Positions 18,505 through 27,241 of a stretch of 64,000 nucleotides of DNA are shown here, in pieces. Location: the NCBI GenBank assembly GCA_934446355.1, contig CAKSEC010000006.1:65498-129497 (forward strand), read 5' to 3'. The translations under genes and the position numbers were made by a program. Every line of letters begins with the position of its first letter. Position 1 is the stretch's first letter. This DNA is from an uncultured Oscillospiraceae bacterium. GTDB lineage: Bacteria; Bacillota; Clostridia; Oscillospirales; Ruminococcaceae. The notes beneath the pieces were generated by a model that did not search any database, had not been told where the DNA came from, and saw only the letters and a program-made list of their open reading frames with translations.

Positions 18505-20254
18505 CCTGCTCAGCCCCCTCTCTCATCTGGGAGTTGTAGATGTCACGATAGACCTCGCAGGTCTGGATCAGCTTTTCGTGGCTGTCAAATGCGACTATTC
18601 TGCCGTTGTCAATGACCGCTATTTTATCCGCACGCATTACGCTTGCGACACGCTGCGCGATCATTATCACCGTAGTACCCTGCAGCTTCTCACGCAGCGA
18701 CTTCTGCAGCTTTGCGTCAGTTGACAGGTCGAGCGCAGACATACTGTCGTCAAATATCAGTATTTCAGGGTGCTTCACTATCGCACGTGCTATAGACAAT
18801 CTCTGCTTCTGGCCGCCGGAAAGGGAACTTCCCTTTTCGGTTATCATATCCTTGTAGCCGTCGGTGAAGCCGTTGATAAAGCCGTCAGCCTGCGCTATTT
18901 CAGCGGCACGGCGCACCTGCTCGTCCGTGGCGTTTGCGTCGCCCCATCTGATATTCTGCTCGATAGTTTCTGAGAAAAGCTCGCTTTTCTGCAGAACAAA
19001 GCCTATCCTGCTGCGCAGGTCGGAGAGGCGATATTCACGGACGTCAACGCCATCAACAAGCACTTCGCCCTCGACAACATCGTAGAATCTCGGAATAAGG
19101 CTCACAAGCGAGGTCTTTCCGCAGCCGGTCGCACCCAGTATCGCCACCGTTTCGCCCTTGTCCACACGGAAGCTGACGTCTGTCAGCACGTTTCCACTCT
19201 GAACTCCGGGATATCTGAAAGAAACGTTCCTGAACTCGACCGTACCGGATTCCGGTGTGTTTCCATCGAATGTTCCGTCAGAAATAATCGGGTCTGCGTC
19301 CAGTATCTCACGGATACGGCCTGCAGAAGCAGTCGCCCTTGTCACCATCTGGAACATCATGCCTATCATCATCATTGACATGAGTATCTGGGTTATGTAG
19401 GTTATCGCAGCCATAATACTGCCCACCTGAACCTCGGCAGCCGCATTGCGGACAGGCTCGCCGCCTATCCATATTACTGCGATAACAGAAGCGTTCATGA
19501 GTATCGACAGGATCGGAACGAGCAGAGCCATCAGCTTCTGCACACGCAGATTCGTGGACACAAGTTCGTCGTTTGCCTTGCTGAACCGCTGAAATTCATG
19601 TTCCTCACGGGTATATGCCTTGACCACCCTTGCGCCGCTTACATTCTCCTGCACCACTGAGTTCACACGGTCGAGCTTTCCCTGAACGACAGAGAAAAGC
19701 GGTGCGCCCTTACGCAGCACGAGGATTATCACCACTAACTGCACAGGCAGCGTGAACAGCAGAATATAGCCAAATGAAGCGTTTATCGACAGCACCATTA
19801 CGATGCCGCCGATAAACTGCATAAGTGTTCTGACCATCATTCTGAGTGCCATGCCGACAAAATCCTGACAAGCAGTGATATCATTTGTCAGTCTGGTGAC
19901 CAGAGAACCTATGGTGAATTTGTCAGTCTGCTGGAAAGACATTTTCATGACCTTGGCAAAAGCGTCCTTGCGCAGGTCGTTGGAGAAGTTCTGCGCAGCC
20001 ATGTTGCCGAAAATGCCTGAGAGCACGCCGCCGCAACAGCCGACTATCGTGAAGATCAGCATTTGCACGCCAAGCTCCACGATAAGCGAAATATCGCCGG
20101 ACACTATCCCATCGTCAACGATGCGGGACATCAGCGAAGGCTGCACGAGATCCATGCTGACCTCTAGTATCATGAAAAGCGGTGACAGTAAAGCAAAATA
20201 CCAGTATTTTTTAAGGTATTTCAGTACTTTAGTCAACGTCTCCTCCAAGTTCAC
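18497..20254 (-). CDS. ABC exporter half-transporter (permease-ATPase), first subunit
   Basis: A 585-residue half-transporter. Six membrane helices occupy residues 15-310, followed by an ATPase domain with Walker A GATGCGKTS, signature LSGGQKQRLSIARAI, and a Walker-B region LIFDDSMSALD. That region ends in D where catalytic subunits have E, so this is probably the degenerate-site partner of the heterodimer. Its start overlaps the regulator gene upstream by 26 nt and its end overlaps the partner by 8 nt, so the three genes are tightly coupled. Confidence 0.92.
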   Translation of the reverse strand: MNLEETLTKVLKYLKKYWYFALLSPLFMILEVSMDLVQPSLMSRIVDDGIVSGDISLIVELGVQMLIFTIVGCCGGVLSGIFGNMAAQNFSNDLRKDAFAKVMKMSFQQTDKFTIGSLVTRLTNDITACQDFVGMALRMMVRTLMQFIGGIVMVLSINASFGYILLFTLPVQLVVIILVLRKGAPLFSVVQGKLDRVNSVVQENVSGARVVKAYTREEHEFQRFSKANDELVSTNLRVQKLMALLVPILSILMNASVIAVIWIGGEPVRNAAAEVQVGSIMAAITYITQILMSMMMIGMMFQMVTRATASAGRIREILDADPIISDGTFDGNTPESGTVEFRNVSFRYPGVQSGNVLTDVSFRVDKGETVAILGATGCGKTSLVSLIPRFYDVVEGEVLVDGVDVREYRLSDLRSRIGFVLQKSELFSETIEQNIRWGDANATDEQVRRAAEIAQADGFINGFTDGYKDMITEKGSSLSGGQKQRLSIARAIVKHPEILIFDDSMSALDLSTDAKLQKSLREKLQGTTVIMIAQRVASVMRADKIAVIDNGRIVAFDSHEKLIQTCEVYRDIYNSQMREGAEQVG

Positions 20255-20699
20255 GGCGGATATTCTCTGTCATTTTTGCGAGTATCTTGCGTGCGGTAGC
20301 CATTTCCTTATCGGATACGCCTGCCAGCATTACCGTTTCAGCCTTTTCAAATGCCTCAAGTATCTTCTTGTGCATTTCTCTGCCCTTGTCGGTGATATAA
20401 ACATGAGTTTCACGGCGGTCGATGTCGTTCTTCTCACGGCGCACGATACCCTCGCGCTCCATGTTGCGCAGGGTTATGCTTATCGTGGGAGCCTTCAGCT
20501 GTGTGAGGTTCACAAGTTCAAGCTGGGTCATTCCGTCCTGCTCCATGAGCGGGCGCATGATGTGCCTGTAGGAAGCGCGCATTCCTATTGCTTCAAGTTC
20601 CTTGCCGACATACTTGCCAAACATGAATGAAGCGTCATTCACTGCCTTGATCGTGTCGTTCCCCTTGAACAGGTAGGTGTTGTTGTTGCTGTTTTTCAT
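20229..20699 (-). CDS. MarR-family transcriptional regulator
   Basis: A 156-residue protein with the MarR winged helix-turn-helix: QLELVNLTQLKAPTISITLR, then EGIVRREKNDIDRRETHVYI with the conserved DxR wing. MarR proteins repress efflux operons until a phenolic or lipophilic ligand binds. It is first in the operon with the two exporter halves. The promoter upstream carries two palindromes, so autoregulation is likely. Confidence 0.9.
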   Translation of the reverse strand: MKNSNNNTYLFKGNDTIKAVNDASFMFGKYVGKELEAIGMRASYRHIMRPLMEQDGMTQLELVNLTQLKAPTISITLRNMEREGIVRREKNDIDRRETHVYITDKGREMHKKILEAFEKAETVMLAGVSDKEMATARKILAKMTENIRRELGGDVD

Positions 20700-20755
20700 G
20701 GCGTTTGTTCCTTTCTCGGTTATCCGGCGTCCACCGGATCATTCCGGTGAACTAT

Positions 20756-20804
20756 ATAGTTTACTAATCAACTATTATTATAACAAAAATTTTGTTAAAG
20801 TCAA
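20756..20804 (-). promoter_or_regulatory. Promoter and operators of the marR-exporter operon
   Basis: On the minus strand TTGACT (20799-20804) and TATAAT (20777-20782) are 16 bp apart. A 17-bp palindrome, TAACAAAA-A-TTTTGTTA (20781-20797), fills the spacer. ATAGTT-N8-AACTAT (20756-20775) covers the start-site region. Either could be the MarR site. Confidence 0.7.
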
Positions 20805-20941
20805 TAATCATTAAGTGAAAAATTGATGAAAAATCAGACCGCATTAGTTGTCATTCAACAATATTCTAAGATTTGTGAACTATCTTTGCCAAGGTATATC
20901 TCGATTTTTTGTAACCACTTTGTAATTCTTTTGTAACCGTC

Positions 20942-20970
20942 TTGACATTTTTACGAAAAAGGTATATAAT
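20942..20970 (+). promoter_or_regulatory. Consensus promoter of the CAP-protein gene
   Basis: A perfect TTGACA and TATAAT are separated by 17 bp. The rest of the 330-bp gap between divergent genes (20700-21029) is AT-rich and otherwise unremarkable. Confidence 0.85.
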
Positions 20971-21029
20971 ATACCTTAGTTAGTTAAAAAACGACTAAAA
21001 AACAACATACAGGAGCATGATAAATTCTG

Positions 21030-21971
21030 ATGATTAAGTTAAGATCTGCGGCAGCGGTATTTTCAGCCGCATTCATACTTTCCACTGCTTCAGCGTCAGC
21101 TGAATCCGAAGCGCTGCTTTCGCACGACAGCGGATTCTATGATAAGGTGCAGCTTGTGACGGTATCAGGAGGAGACGATATAGACGTATATTTCACAACG
21201 GACGGCTCAAAGCCAGATACGGAGTCCGAGCTATACGACGGCAGGCCTATCGTTGTGAAGCAGAATACCGTTATCCGCACCGCAGCCTATTCCGGAGATG
21301 TGGTGGTGGATCGTGACAAGGCAACGATAAAGATACGCACCAACACTCCCAAGGCTTCGGTAAAGGGCGGGGAGTACTCCGAAGCGCAGACAGTCGAACT
21401 TTCCTGCACCGAAAAGAACGCCAAGATATACTACACCACAGATGGCACATCGCCGACCAGCAAATCCAAGAAATACACAAAGCCCCTGACCGTGAGCGAA
21501 TCCACAACGCTGAAATTTGCGGCGATCGCTCCCGACAAATCACGAAGCACGATAATAACAGAGGAATACATAATAAACGAGGACGATTTCGAGGACGAAC
21601 TGTGTCAGATACTTTTTGAACTTGTCAACGAAACGCGTGCGGAATATGGCTTATCTCCTCTTAAGGCTCACGACGTGCTTACAGAAGCTGCGCAGATACG
21701 TGCGAAGGAATACTCAGTAAACCTCTCACACTGGCGTCCCGATGGCACGAAATGGGATTCCCTGCTGTCTGAATATGGACTGCGCAGGGATATCCGCGCG
21801 GAAAATCTGGCATACTATTATGAAACCGCAAAGGGCGCTCTCAAGTGCTGGATGAGCGACTACTACCACAAGAAGAATATACTGAACCCGAATGCCGAAT
21901 ACATAGGGCTTGGCCGCTACAACAACGGCTATTGCAACTACTGGTGTCAACTTTTTATCGGTGGTGAATGA
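21030..21971 (+). CDS. Secreted CAP/SCP-domain protein with two chitobiase-C-terminal-like repeats
   Basis: A 313-residue exported protein with a signal peptide of about 24 residues ending ASASA. Two tandem beta-sandwich repeats of the CHB_HEX_C type follow (VYFTTDGSKPDTESELYDG and IYYTTDGTSPTSKSKKYTK). The C-terminal CAP domain is at about 185-313 (LVNETRAEYGLSPLKAHDVL, SHWRPDG, AENLAYYYETAKGALKCWM, YIGLGRYNNGYCNYWCQLF). The CAP fold is common in secreted clostridial proteins of uncertain activity. A ribosome site AGGAG lies rather far, 13 nt, from the ATG. The next gene starts 3 nt after the stop. Confidence 0.88.
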   Translation: MIKLRSAAAVFSAAFILSTASASAESEALLSHDSGFYDKVQLVTVSGGDDIDVYFTTDGSKPDTESELYDGRPIVVKQNTVIRTAAYSGDVVVDRDKATIKIRTNTPKASVKGGEYSEAQTVELSCTEKNAKIYYTTDGTSPTSKSKKYTKPLTVSESTTLKFAAIAPDKSRSTIITEEYIINEDDFEDELCQILFELVNETRAEYGLSPLKAHDVLTEAAQIRAKEYSVNLSHWRPDGTKWDSLLSEYGLRRDIRAENLAYYYETAKGALKCWMSDYYHKKNILNPNAEYIGLGRYNNGYCNYWCQLFIGGE

Positions 21972-21974
21972 TAT

Positions 21975-22454
21975 ATGCTGAGAAAGCTTCTTTCCCCTGA
22001 GGAATGCGCAAAATGCCGCATATGCTGCGGTTTTACCGAGGAGGACAAGTGGGAGATACCGCTGTTCGCCGGTGATAACGAACGCCGGACAGCCGAAAGG
22101 CACTCCCCTGTCGTGGCTGTTCCGGATACGCAAAGCTGCGTTTTCAAGATGGATTTCCACGGAAATGATCTGGTGATGTGCCCCGCCATAGGCGAAAATG
22201 GGTGTACGCTCGGCGCAGACCGTCCGTTCGACTGCCGCATATGGCCGTTCAGGGTGATGAAGCTCGACGAGCGAAAAGTCATCACGCTTTCCCCCGTCTG
22301 TCCCGCGGTCATGAAACACCCGCTCAGCGAACTGATGGAGTTCCTTTCGCAGGACGGCTTCGCGGATATGCTATACAGCCATGCGGAAAGCTACCCCGAA
22401 ACGGTGAAGCCATATGAATCAGGCTATCCTATTCTATCCGTGCAGAATAAATGA
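21975..22454 (+). CDS. YkgJ-family cysteine-cluster protein
   Basis: A 159-residue protein with the cysteine pattern of the YkgJ (zinc/iron-chelating) family: CAKCRICC near residue 11, CVFK, CPAIGENGC, RPFDCRIWPF and a final CPAV. It probably binds a metal or Fe-S cluster. The substrate and role are not established for the family. It is translated right behind the CAP-protein gene and so belongs to the same transcript, although the two proteins work in different compartments. Confidence 0.85.
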   Translation: MLRKLLSPEECAKCRICCGFTEEDKWEIPLFAGDNERRTAERHSPVVAVPDTQSCVFKMDFHGNDLVMCPAIGENGCTLGADRPFDCRIWPFRVMKLDERKVITLSPVCPAVMKHPLSELMEFLSQDGFADMLYSHAESYPETVKPYESGYPILSVQNK

Positions 22455-22460
22455 CAATAC

Positions 22461-22498
22461 CCCTCGGAAGATATACAGTTCTCCGAGGGCTGTTTTAT
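22461..22498 (+). terminator. Rho-independent terminator
   Basis: CCCTCGGA pairs with TCCGAGGG, then TGTTTTATTT. Confidence 0.8.
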
Positions 22499-22516
22499 TT
22501 GCGTATATTCCGAAAA

Positions 22517-22539
22517 TCCGAATATTCCGACTATTCGGA
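22517..22539. promoter_or_regulatory. Inverted repeat upstream of the Xre-AbrB operon
   Basis: TCCGAATA-N7-TATTCGGA lies about 70-95 bp upstream of the -35 box, with extra TTCCG copies around it. It is a candidate operator for the regulator encoded downstream. Confidence 0.5.
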
Positions 22540-22609
22540 AAATGACGTGAAATACCTACAAAATTGGAAAATGTAAACCACAAGTAACATTGATGTGAGC
22601 GACGGTTGG

Positions 22610-22638
22610 TTGAAAATCGCCGCAGAAAAAGCTATAAT
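22610..22638 (+). promoter_or_regulatory. Promoter of the Xre-AbrB/ABC operon
   Basis: TTGAAA and TATAAT are separated by 17 bp, about 18 nt before the regulator start codon. Confidence 0.75.
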
Positions 22639-22656
22639 CAATTATGAGGTGAGGAA

Positions 22657-23151
22657 ATGTCGATCGAATTCAATAATCTTAAACTATTCCGCAATCAGAA
22701 CGGCTTTACGCAGGAGGAGGTCGCAGAGCGGCTGAACGTGTCCCGTCAGGCGGTCGCAAAGTGGGAGCGCGGCGAAAGCGTTCCGGATATCGAAAACTGT
22801 ATAGCACTTGCTGATATGTACGGGACCACTGTGGATATGCTGGTGCGCAACATCAACAGCACGCTCGGCACATCTGAGGGGACAAAGCACATTTTCGGTC
22901 TGTCGAAAATGAACGACAAGGGTCAGATAACGCTTCCGAAAAAGTGCCGTGAGGTATTCGACCTCAATTCGGGCGACGCGATACTCGTACTCGGCGACGA
23001 GGATAAGGGGATAGCCCTTGTAAAGCTGGGCAGTTCTCTTGGTCCTGTCGGTAAAAAAGGAGGAAAGAACCATGACAGCAATTCAGGCAAAGGGTCTGAC
23101 AAAAAAATACAAGGCAAAAACGGCGGTGGACGCTCTCGACCTGAACGTTGA
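22657..23151 (+). CDS. Xre-type HTH regulator with AbrB/SpoVT-like domain
   Basis: A 164-residue open frame. Residues 5-60 are an Xre helix-turn-helix (GFTQEEVAERLNVSRQAVAK). Residues 80-125 resemble an AbrB swapped-hairpin domain (KMNDKGQITLPKKCREVFDL). The last 40 residues are low-complexity Gly/Lys/Ser and run 80 nt into the next gene in another frame, just past an A6 run. The biological C-terminus may therefore be shorter or altered by slippage. It probably controls the ABC exporter behind it. GAGGTGAGG precedes the ATG. Confidence 0.82.
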   Translation: MSIEFNNLKLFRNQNGFTQEEVAERLNVSRQAVAKWERGESVPDIENCIALADMYGTTVDMLVRNINSTLGTSEGTKHIFGLSKMNDKGQITLPKKCREVFDLNSGDAILVLGDEDKGIALVKLGSSLGPVGKKGGKNHDSNSGKGSDKKIQGKNGGGRSRPER

Positions 23152-23812
23152 GGAGGGCGAACTGTTCGCACTGCTCGGCGTAAACGGCGCAGGCAAGACT
23201 ACCACGATAAGAATGCTCACCTGCCTTTCTAAGCCGACAGCCGGCGAAGCCTACATATGCGGCAAAAACGCCGCAACACAGAGCTCAGCTGTAAAGGCAC
23301 TGGTGGGAATTTCGCCGCAGGACACGGCAGTCGCAGAGAACCTGACAGTAAAGGAGAATCTGGAGCTTGCGGCAAAGATATACGGATTCTCAAAGGACAA
23401 GACGGAACAGAGAGTCAGCGAAATGACCCAGCTATTCAGGCTAAGCGACGTGCTGGATTCACGTGCGAAAACGCTTTCTGGCGGCTGGAAGCGCAAGGTA
23501 TCCATCGCAATGGCGCTTATTTCCGAACCTAAGGTGCTGTTCCTTGACGAGCCAACGCTCGGTCTTGACGTGCTTGCACGGCGTGAACTCTGGACGGCGA
23601 TAGAGTCCCTCAAAGGAAAGATAACCATAATACTCACCACGCACTATATGGAGGAAGCCGAGCAGCTTTCCGACCGTATTGCGATAATGGTCGAGGGCAG
23701 GCTGTGCGCTATCGGCAGCCTTGACGAACTGGAGAATATCTCCGGCGAAAAGGGACTTGAAAACGCATTCGTCAAAATTGCAGGTCAGGCGATGGGAGGT
23801 GCTGAGGTATGA
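23072..23812 (+). CDS. ABC-2 type exporter, ATP-binding protein
   Basis: A 246-residue ATPase with Walker A GVNGAGKTTT near residue 39, a Q-loop, Walker B VLFLDEPTLGLDV and the H-loop LTTHYMEEAEQLSD. The signature is LSGGWKRK instead of the usual LSGGQ/M. It powers the membrane partner encoded next, probably for drug, lipid or peptide export. The start follows AAGGAGG by 7 nt. A 4-nt ATGA overlap links it to the permease. Confidence 0.92.
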   Translation: MTAIQAKGLTKKYKAKTAVDALDLNVEEGELFALLGVNGAGKTTTIRMLTCLSKPTAGEAYICGKNAATQSSAVKALVGISPQDTAVAENLTVKENLELAAKIYGFSKDKTEQRVSEMTQLFRLSDVLDSRAKTLSGGWKRKVSIAMALISEPKVLFLDEPTLGLDVLARRELWTAIESLKGKITIILTTHYMEEAEQLSDRIAIMVEGRLCAIGSLDELENISGEKGLENAFVKIAGQAMGGAEV

Positions 23813-24576
23813 ACAGAATTGCAGCTTTTTCCGCACGGAATCTGAAAGAAATGCTCCGTGACCCGCTCAGCTATATTTTCTGCCTTGGTTTCCCGCTCGT
23901 TATGCTTGTGATAATGACAATTGTCAACCAGAGCATACCAAGCGAAGCAGACATGACAATATTCAATATAGAGAACCTCGCCGGCGGTATCGCTATGTTC
24001 GGTCAGTCGTTCATAATGCTGTTCACCAGCCTTTGCGTATCTAAGGACCGTGCGGGAGCGTTCCTTATAAGACTCTATGCTTCACCGATGAAAAGCATAG
24101 ACTTCATTCTCGGCTATATGCTTCCTATGCTGCTTCTCTCGGTGATACAGTCTATTATCACATTTGCGGCTTCCATGATATGCGCAGTGATTATCGGTGG
24201 CAATACGATAGGGCTTGCAGGGGCGCTGCTCTCTATTGTGACGCTCATTCCCGGCTCGGTGTTCTTTATCTCTGTCGGACTGCTTTTCGGATCGCTGCTC
24301 AACGATAAGTCAGCGCCGCCGCTCAGCTCAATAATCATCACGCTTTCTTCCCTGCTGGGCGGCGTGTGGTTCGACTGCGAAAGCGCAGGCGGGTTCATTT
24401 TCGACCTTGCAAAGGTGCTGCCGTTCTATCACTCGGTCACTGCGACAAGAATGGCTACATCTCTCATCTTTGACGGCATGGCAGTACACCTGCTCATTAC
24501 GGCAGCCTATGCGGTGGTGTTTGCGGTACTTTCTTCAGTGGCATTCCGCTCGAAAATGCGGGCTGACCTTTCTTGA
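23809..24576 (+). CDS. ABC-2 type permease
   Basis: A 255-residue membrane protein with six hydrophobic segments and the ABC-2 layout (N-terminal RNLKEMLRDPLSYIFCLGFP, C-terminal LPFYHSVTATRMA). It forms the channel for the ATPase encoded upstream. It is last in the Xre-regulated operon and ends just before a hairpin terminator. Confidence 0.88.
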   Translation: MNRIAAFSARNLKEMLRDPLSYIFCLGFPLVMLVIMTIVNQSIPSEADMTIFNIENLAGGIAMFGQSFIMLFTSLCVSKDRAGAFLIRLYASPMKSIDFILGYMLPMLLLSVIQSIITFAASMICAVIIGGNTIGLAGALLSIVTLIPGSVFFISVGLLFGSLLNDKSAPPLSSIIITLSSLLGGVWFDCESAGGFIFDLAKVLPFYHSVTATRMATSLIFDGMAVHLLITAAYAVVFAVLSSVAFRSKMRADLS

Positions 24577-24602
24577 TGTGGTACTTTCTTGAATAAACAG
24601 GA

Positions 24603-24632
24603 AAATGGGAAAGCGGTTTTGCTTTCCCATTT
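24603..24632. terminator. Bidirectional terminator between convergent genes
   Basis: AAATGGGAAAGC pairs with GCTTTCCCATTT. It can serve the ABC operon on plus and the MocR gene on minus, with T-rich flanks in both directions. Confidence 0.75.
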
Positions 24633-24649
24633 CTGCGATCCAAATAGAT

Positions 24650-25978
24650 TCACTCCGAAAGTACTTCTGAAAACCTGCTTATATCAGCAGACGAATAATT
24701 CACCACATACTTGTCCAGTGCGCTCTCAGGGACTTCACTGCCCTCGTCGTAGTAAGCGGACAGCGGCGTCACCCGCACTCCGCAGCTTTCGTATATCTGC
24801 TTCAGCGGGTCGTCTGCGGATATTCGCACGATGAAGTGAAGCCCTGCTTCATCCTCTGAAACATTCTCCGCACCTGCGTATTTCTCCGCAATCTGAATGA
24901 CAAGTTCCCTTATTCGGCGGTAGTGCTTTCGCATTCGGTTGATGTGCCGCTCAAAGTGTCCGTCAGAAATGAACCTCGCCAGCGTGTACTGCTCAAATGC
25001 GGGTACGGGACAGGAGCAGAAGCTCATGCGCTGCCGCCACAGTTCGTAAAGTTCAGGCGGCAGGCAAATATAGCCTATCCTGACGGACGGGGCTATCGTC
25101 ATGCTGAATGTGTTCATATAAATGACCCTGCCTGAATTATCCAGCCCGAAAAGCGTCGGCACAGGCCGTCCCACCCAACGAAATTCGCTGTCGTAATCGT
25201 CCTCAATGATGTAACCGTTGCGCTGTACAGCCCATTTCAGCAGTTCCAGCCGCCTTGATACCGGCATGACTGTTCCGGTCGGGAAGTGGTGAGCCGGCGA
25301 AATATGCGCCACATCGACATTATTATAATATAGCTGCGAAGCGCAGATACCCTGCTCGTCCAGTCCGACTGGCAGACACAGTGCGCCGTTGAGCCGATAT
25401 ATTCTTGACGGCTTGTGATAGCCGGGGTTTTCTACGGCATAGGTCAGATTTACCCCAAGAAGCTGCACCAGAACATTGTTGAGGTACTCAGTACCAGCAC
25501 CGACGATTATCCTGTGCGGCGGTACGGATATCCCCCTGAACGATTTCAGATAGTCCGAAACAGCACGCTGAAGTTCCGGAGCGCCTCCCGACGGCACCGG
25601 AGAAAGAAGCGCATTTCCCTTTTCAAGAATGACCGTCCGCATGAGCCTTGTCCATACTGAAAACGGAAATAACCCGCTTCCGCCGGCTGTGCTCTCCTGC
25701 ACAGATTCCTCTGCGATATCCTCAGGTTCGGGCTGTATCTGCGGGACTGCAGGCGGCATTTCGCCTGCACAGACATAATAGCCGCTGCGCTCCCTCGCAG
25801 TTATATATCCCTCTGCGGCAAGCTGTGCGTATGCTGTTTCGACAGTTACGACGCTCACGCCGCTGCGCTCCGCCTGTGCACGCTTTGACGGAAGCTTTGT
25901 CCCGTCGGCAAGCCTGCCAGACAGGATATCCTGCTTTATTTCATCATATAGCTGACCGTATAGGCTCTGTCTGCTCAT
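24650..25978 (-). CDS. MocR/PdxR-type regulator lacking the PLP lysine
   Basis: A 442-residue fusion of a GntR winged helix (residues 1-70, LYGQLYDEIKQDILSGRLAD, LPSKRAQAERSGVS) and a class I aminotransferase-like domain. Pyridine-binding DDYDSEF and SPAHHFPTGT are present. Where these proteins carry the Schiff-base lysine (TFSKxxAP), this one reads TFSMTIAPSVRIGY. The codon is ATG, one base away from AAG. The domain may therefore bind PLP only non-covalently or another ligand. It is divergent from the tocopherol-cyclase-like operon 123 bp away. No pdxS/T is nearby. Confidence 0.88.
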   Translation of the reverse strand: MSRQSLYGQLYDEIKQDILSGRLADGTKLPSKRAQAERSGVSVVTVETAYAQLAAEGYITARERSGYYVCAGEMPPAVPQIQPEPEDIAEESVQESTAGGSGLFPFSVWTRLMRTVILEKGNALLSPVPSGGAPELQRAVSDYLKSFRGISVPPHRIIVGAGTEYLNNVLVQLLGVNLTYAVENPGYHKPSRIYRLNGALCLPVGLDEQGICASQLYYNNVDVAHISPAHHFPTGTVMPVSRRLELLKWAVQRNGYIIEDDYDSEFRWVGRPVPTLFGLDNSGRVIYMNTFSMTIAPSVRIGYICLPPELYELWRQRMSFCSCPVPAFEQYTLARFISDGHFERHINRMRKHYRRIRELVIQIAEKYAGAENVSEDEAGLHFIVRISADDPLKQIYESCGVRVTPLSAYYDEGSEVPESALDKYVVNYSSADISRFSEVLSE

Positions 25979-26101
25979 TCTCTCACCCCGTGATTATTAT
26001 ACATCATCTGCAGCCATTTTGCAATAGCACCCGATAAGTTGACTTTTGGGAGATTTTGTGTTACAATGAGATTTAACAAATTAAATAAGGAGCAGGATAC
26101 T

Positions 26102-27241
26102 ATGAGTTTCAATGTACATGACCTCACCCGCAACGCCTGTATGCTGAAAGGTCCTCTGAAAGCGGACGGCTACGACTGGTGGTGGCACAGCTTCACAGCG
26201 CATAATAAGCAGACCGGCGAGGAACGCTCGTTTTTCATCGAATTTTTCCTCTGCAACCCCGCATTCGGCGGCAGAATGCCGGTATTCGGTCAGCTGCCCT
26301 CCAGCAAGGAACTTGGCATCAAACCCTCCTACCTGATGGTAAAGGCTGGCTCATGGGGCAAGGACGCAAAGCAGATACACCGTTTCTTTGGCTGGAAAGA
26401 CGTCACAGTCAGCATGAATGCGCCCTATTCCGTGATCGCTGCGGACTGCTTTGCTTCCGACTTCGTGCTGAAAGGCAGCGTATCGCTTTCCGAGGAGGAA
26501 TGCGCCGCTCACCCGGAATATATGTGCTCGTCCGGCAGCATGAGTTGGGATTTACACCTTGACAAGCAGATAGCATTCAATGTTGGATACGGTGCGGCGA
26601 AGCCGTTCCGTGCGGCGAACGCCTTTGAAATGTACTGGCACGCCGAGGGCATGAAAACTGCGTTCTCAGGCGAGGTGACCTACGACGGCGAACGATATAC
26701 AGTCGAGCCGGACACCTGCTTCGGGTATTCCGACAAGAACTGGGGCAGGAATTTCACCTCTCCGTGGCTGTGGCTGTCGTCGTCAGACCTGTTCAGCAAT
26801 CTGACCGGAAAGCGGCTGAAAGACAGCGTATTCGATATCGGCGGCGGCAGACCTAAAATAGCCGGCGCTGCGCTCGACAGAAAGCTTCTTTCTGCGTTCT
26901 GGTACGAGGGACGTGAGTTCGAGTTCAATTTCTCGAAGCCGTGGACGTTCACCCAGACCCGCTTCGACTGCACCGAAACCGAAACCGAGCTTCTCTGGCA
27001 CGTTGCACAGACCTCTGCGGACGGAAAGATAGAATGCCGCATACGCTGCCCTAAATCGGAAATGCTGCTGGTGAACTACGAAGCGCCAGACGGCACAAAA
27101 CGTCACAACAGGCTCTGGAACGGCGGCACTGGTAGGGGCAGAATAAAGCTGTATGCCAGAAACGACGACGGCAGGCTGTATCTTCTCGACGATATCAACG
27201 CAGCGCACGTCGGCTGCGAATACGGGGAATACGACAAGTGA
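26102..27241 (+). CDS. Tocopherol-cyclase-family protein
   Basis: A 379-residue soluble protein resembling the bacterial members of the tocopherol cyclase (lipocalin-like) family: DGYDWWWHSFTAHNK near residue 22, SYLMVKAGSWGKDAKQIHRF, DKNWGRNFTSPWLWLSSSD near 215 and a C-terminal LWNGGTGRGRI. Gut Firmicutes make no tocopherol, so the true substrate is unknown; a lipid- or isoprenoid-binding role is a guess. The start is the ATG after GGAGCAGG. The next gene starts at a GTG overlapping this stop. Confidence 0.72.
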   Translation: MSFNVHDLTRNACMLKGPLKADGYDWWWHSFTAHNKQTGEERSFFIEFFLCNPAFGGRMPVFGQLPSSKELGIKPSYLMVKAGSWGKDAKQIHRFFGWKDVTVSMNAPYSVIAADCFASDFVLKGSVSLSEEECAAHPEYMCSSGSMSWDLHLDKQIAFNVGYGAAKPFRAANAFEMYWHAEGMKTAFSGEVTYDGERYTVEPDTCFGYSDKNWGRNFTSPWLWLSSSDLFSNLTGKRLKDSVFDIGGGRPKIAGAALDRKLLSAFWYEGREFEFNFSKPWTFTQTRFDCTETETELLWHVAQTSADGKIECRIRCPKSEMLLVNYEAPDGTKRHNRLWNGGTGRGRIKLYARNDDGRLYLLDDINAAHVGCEYGEYDK

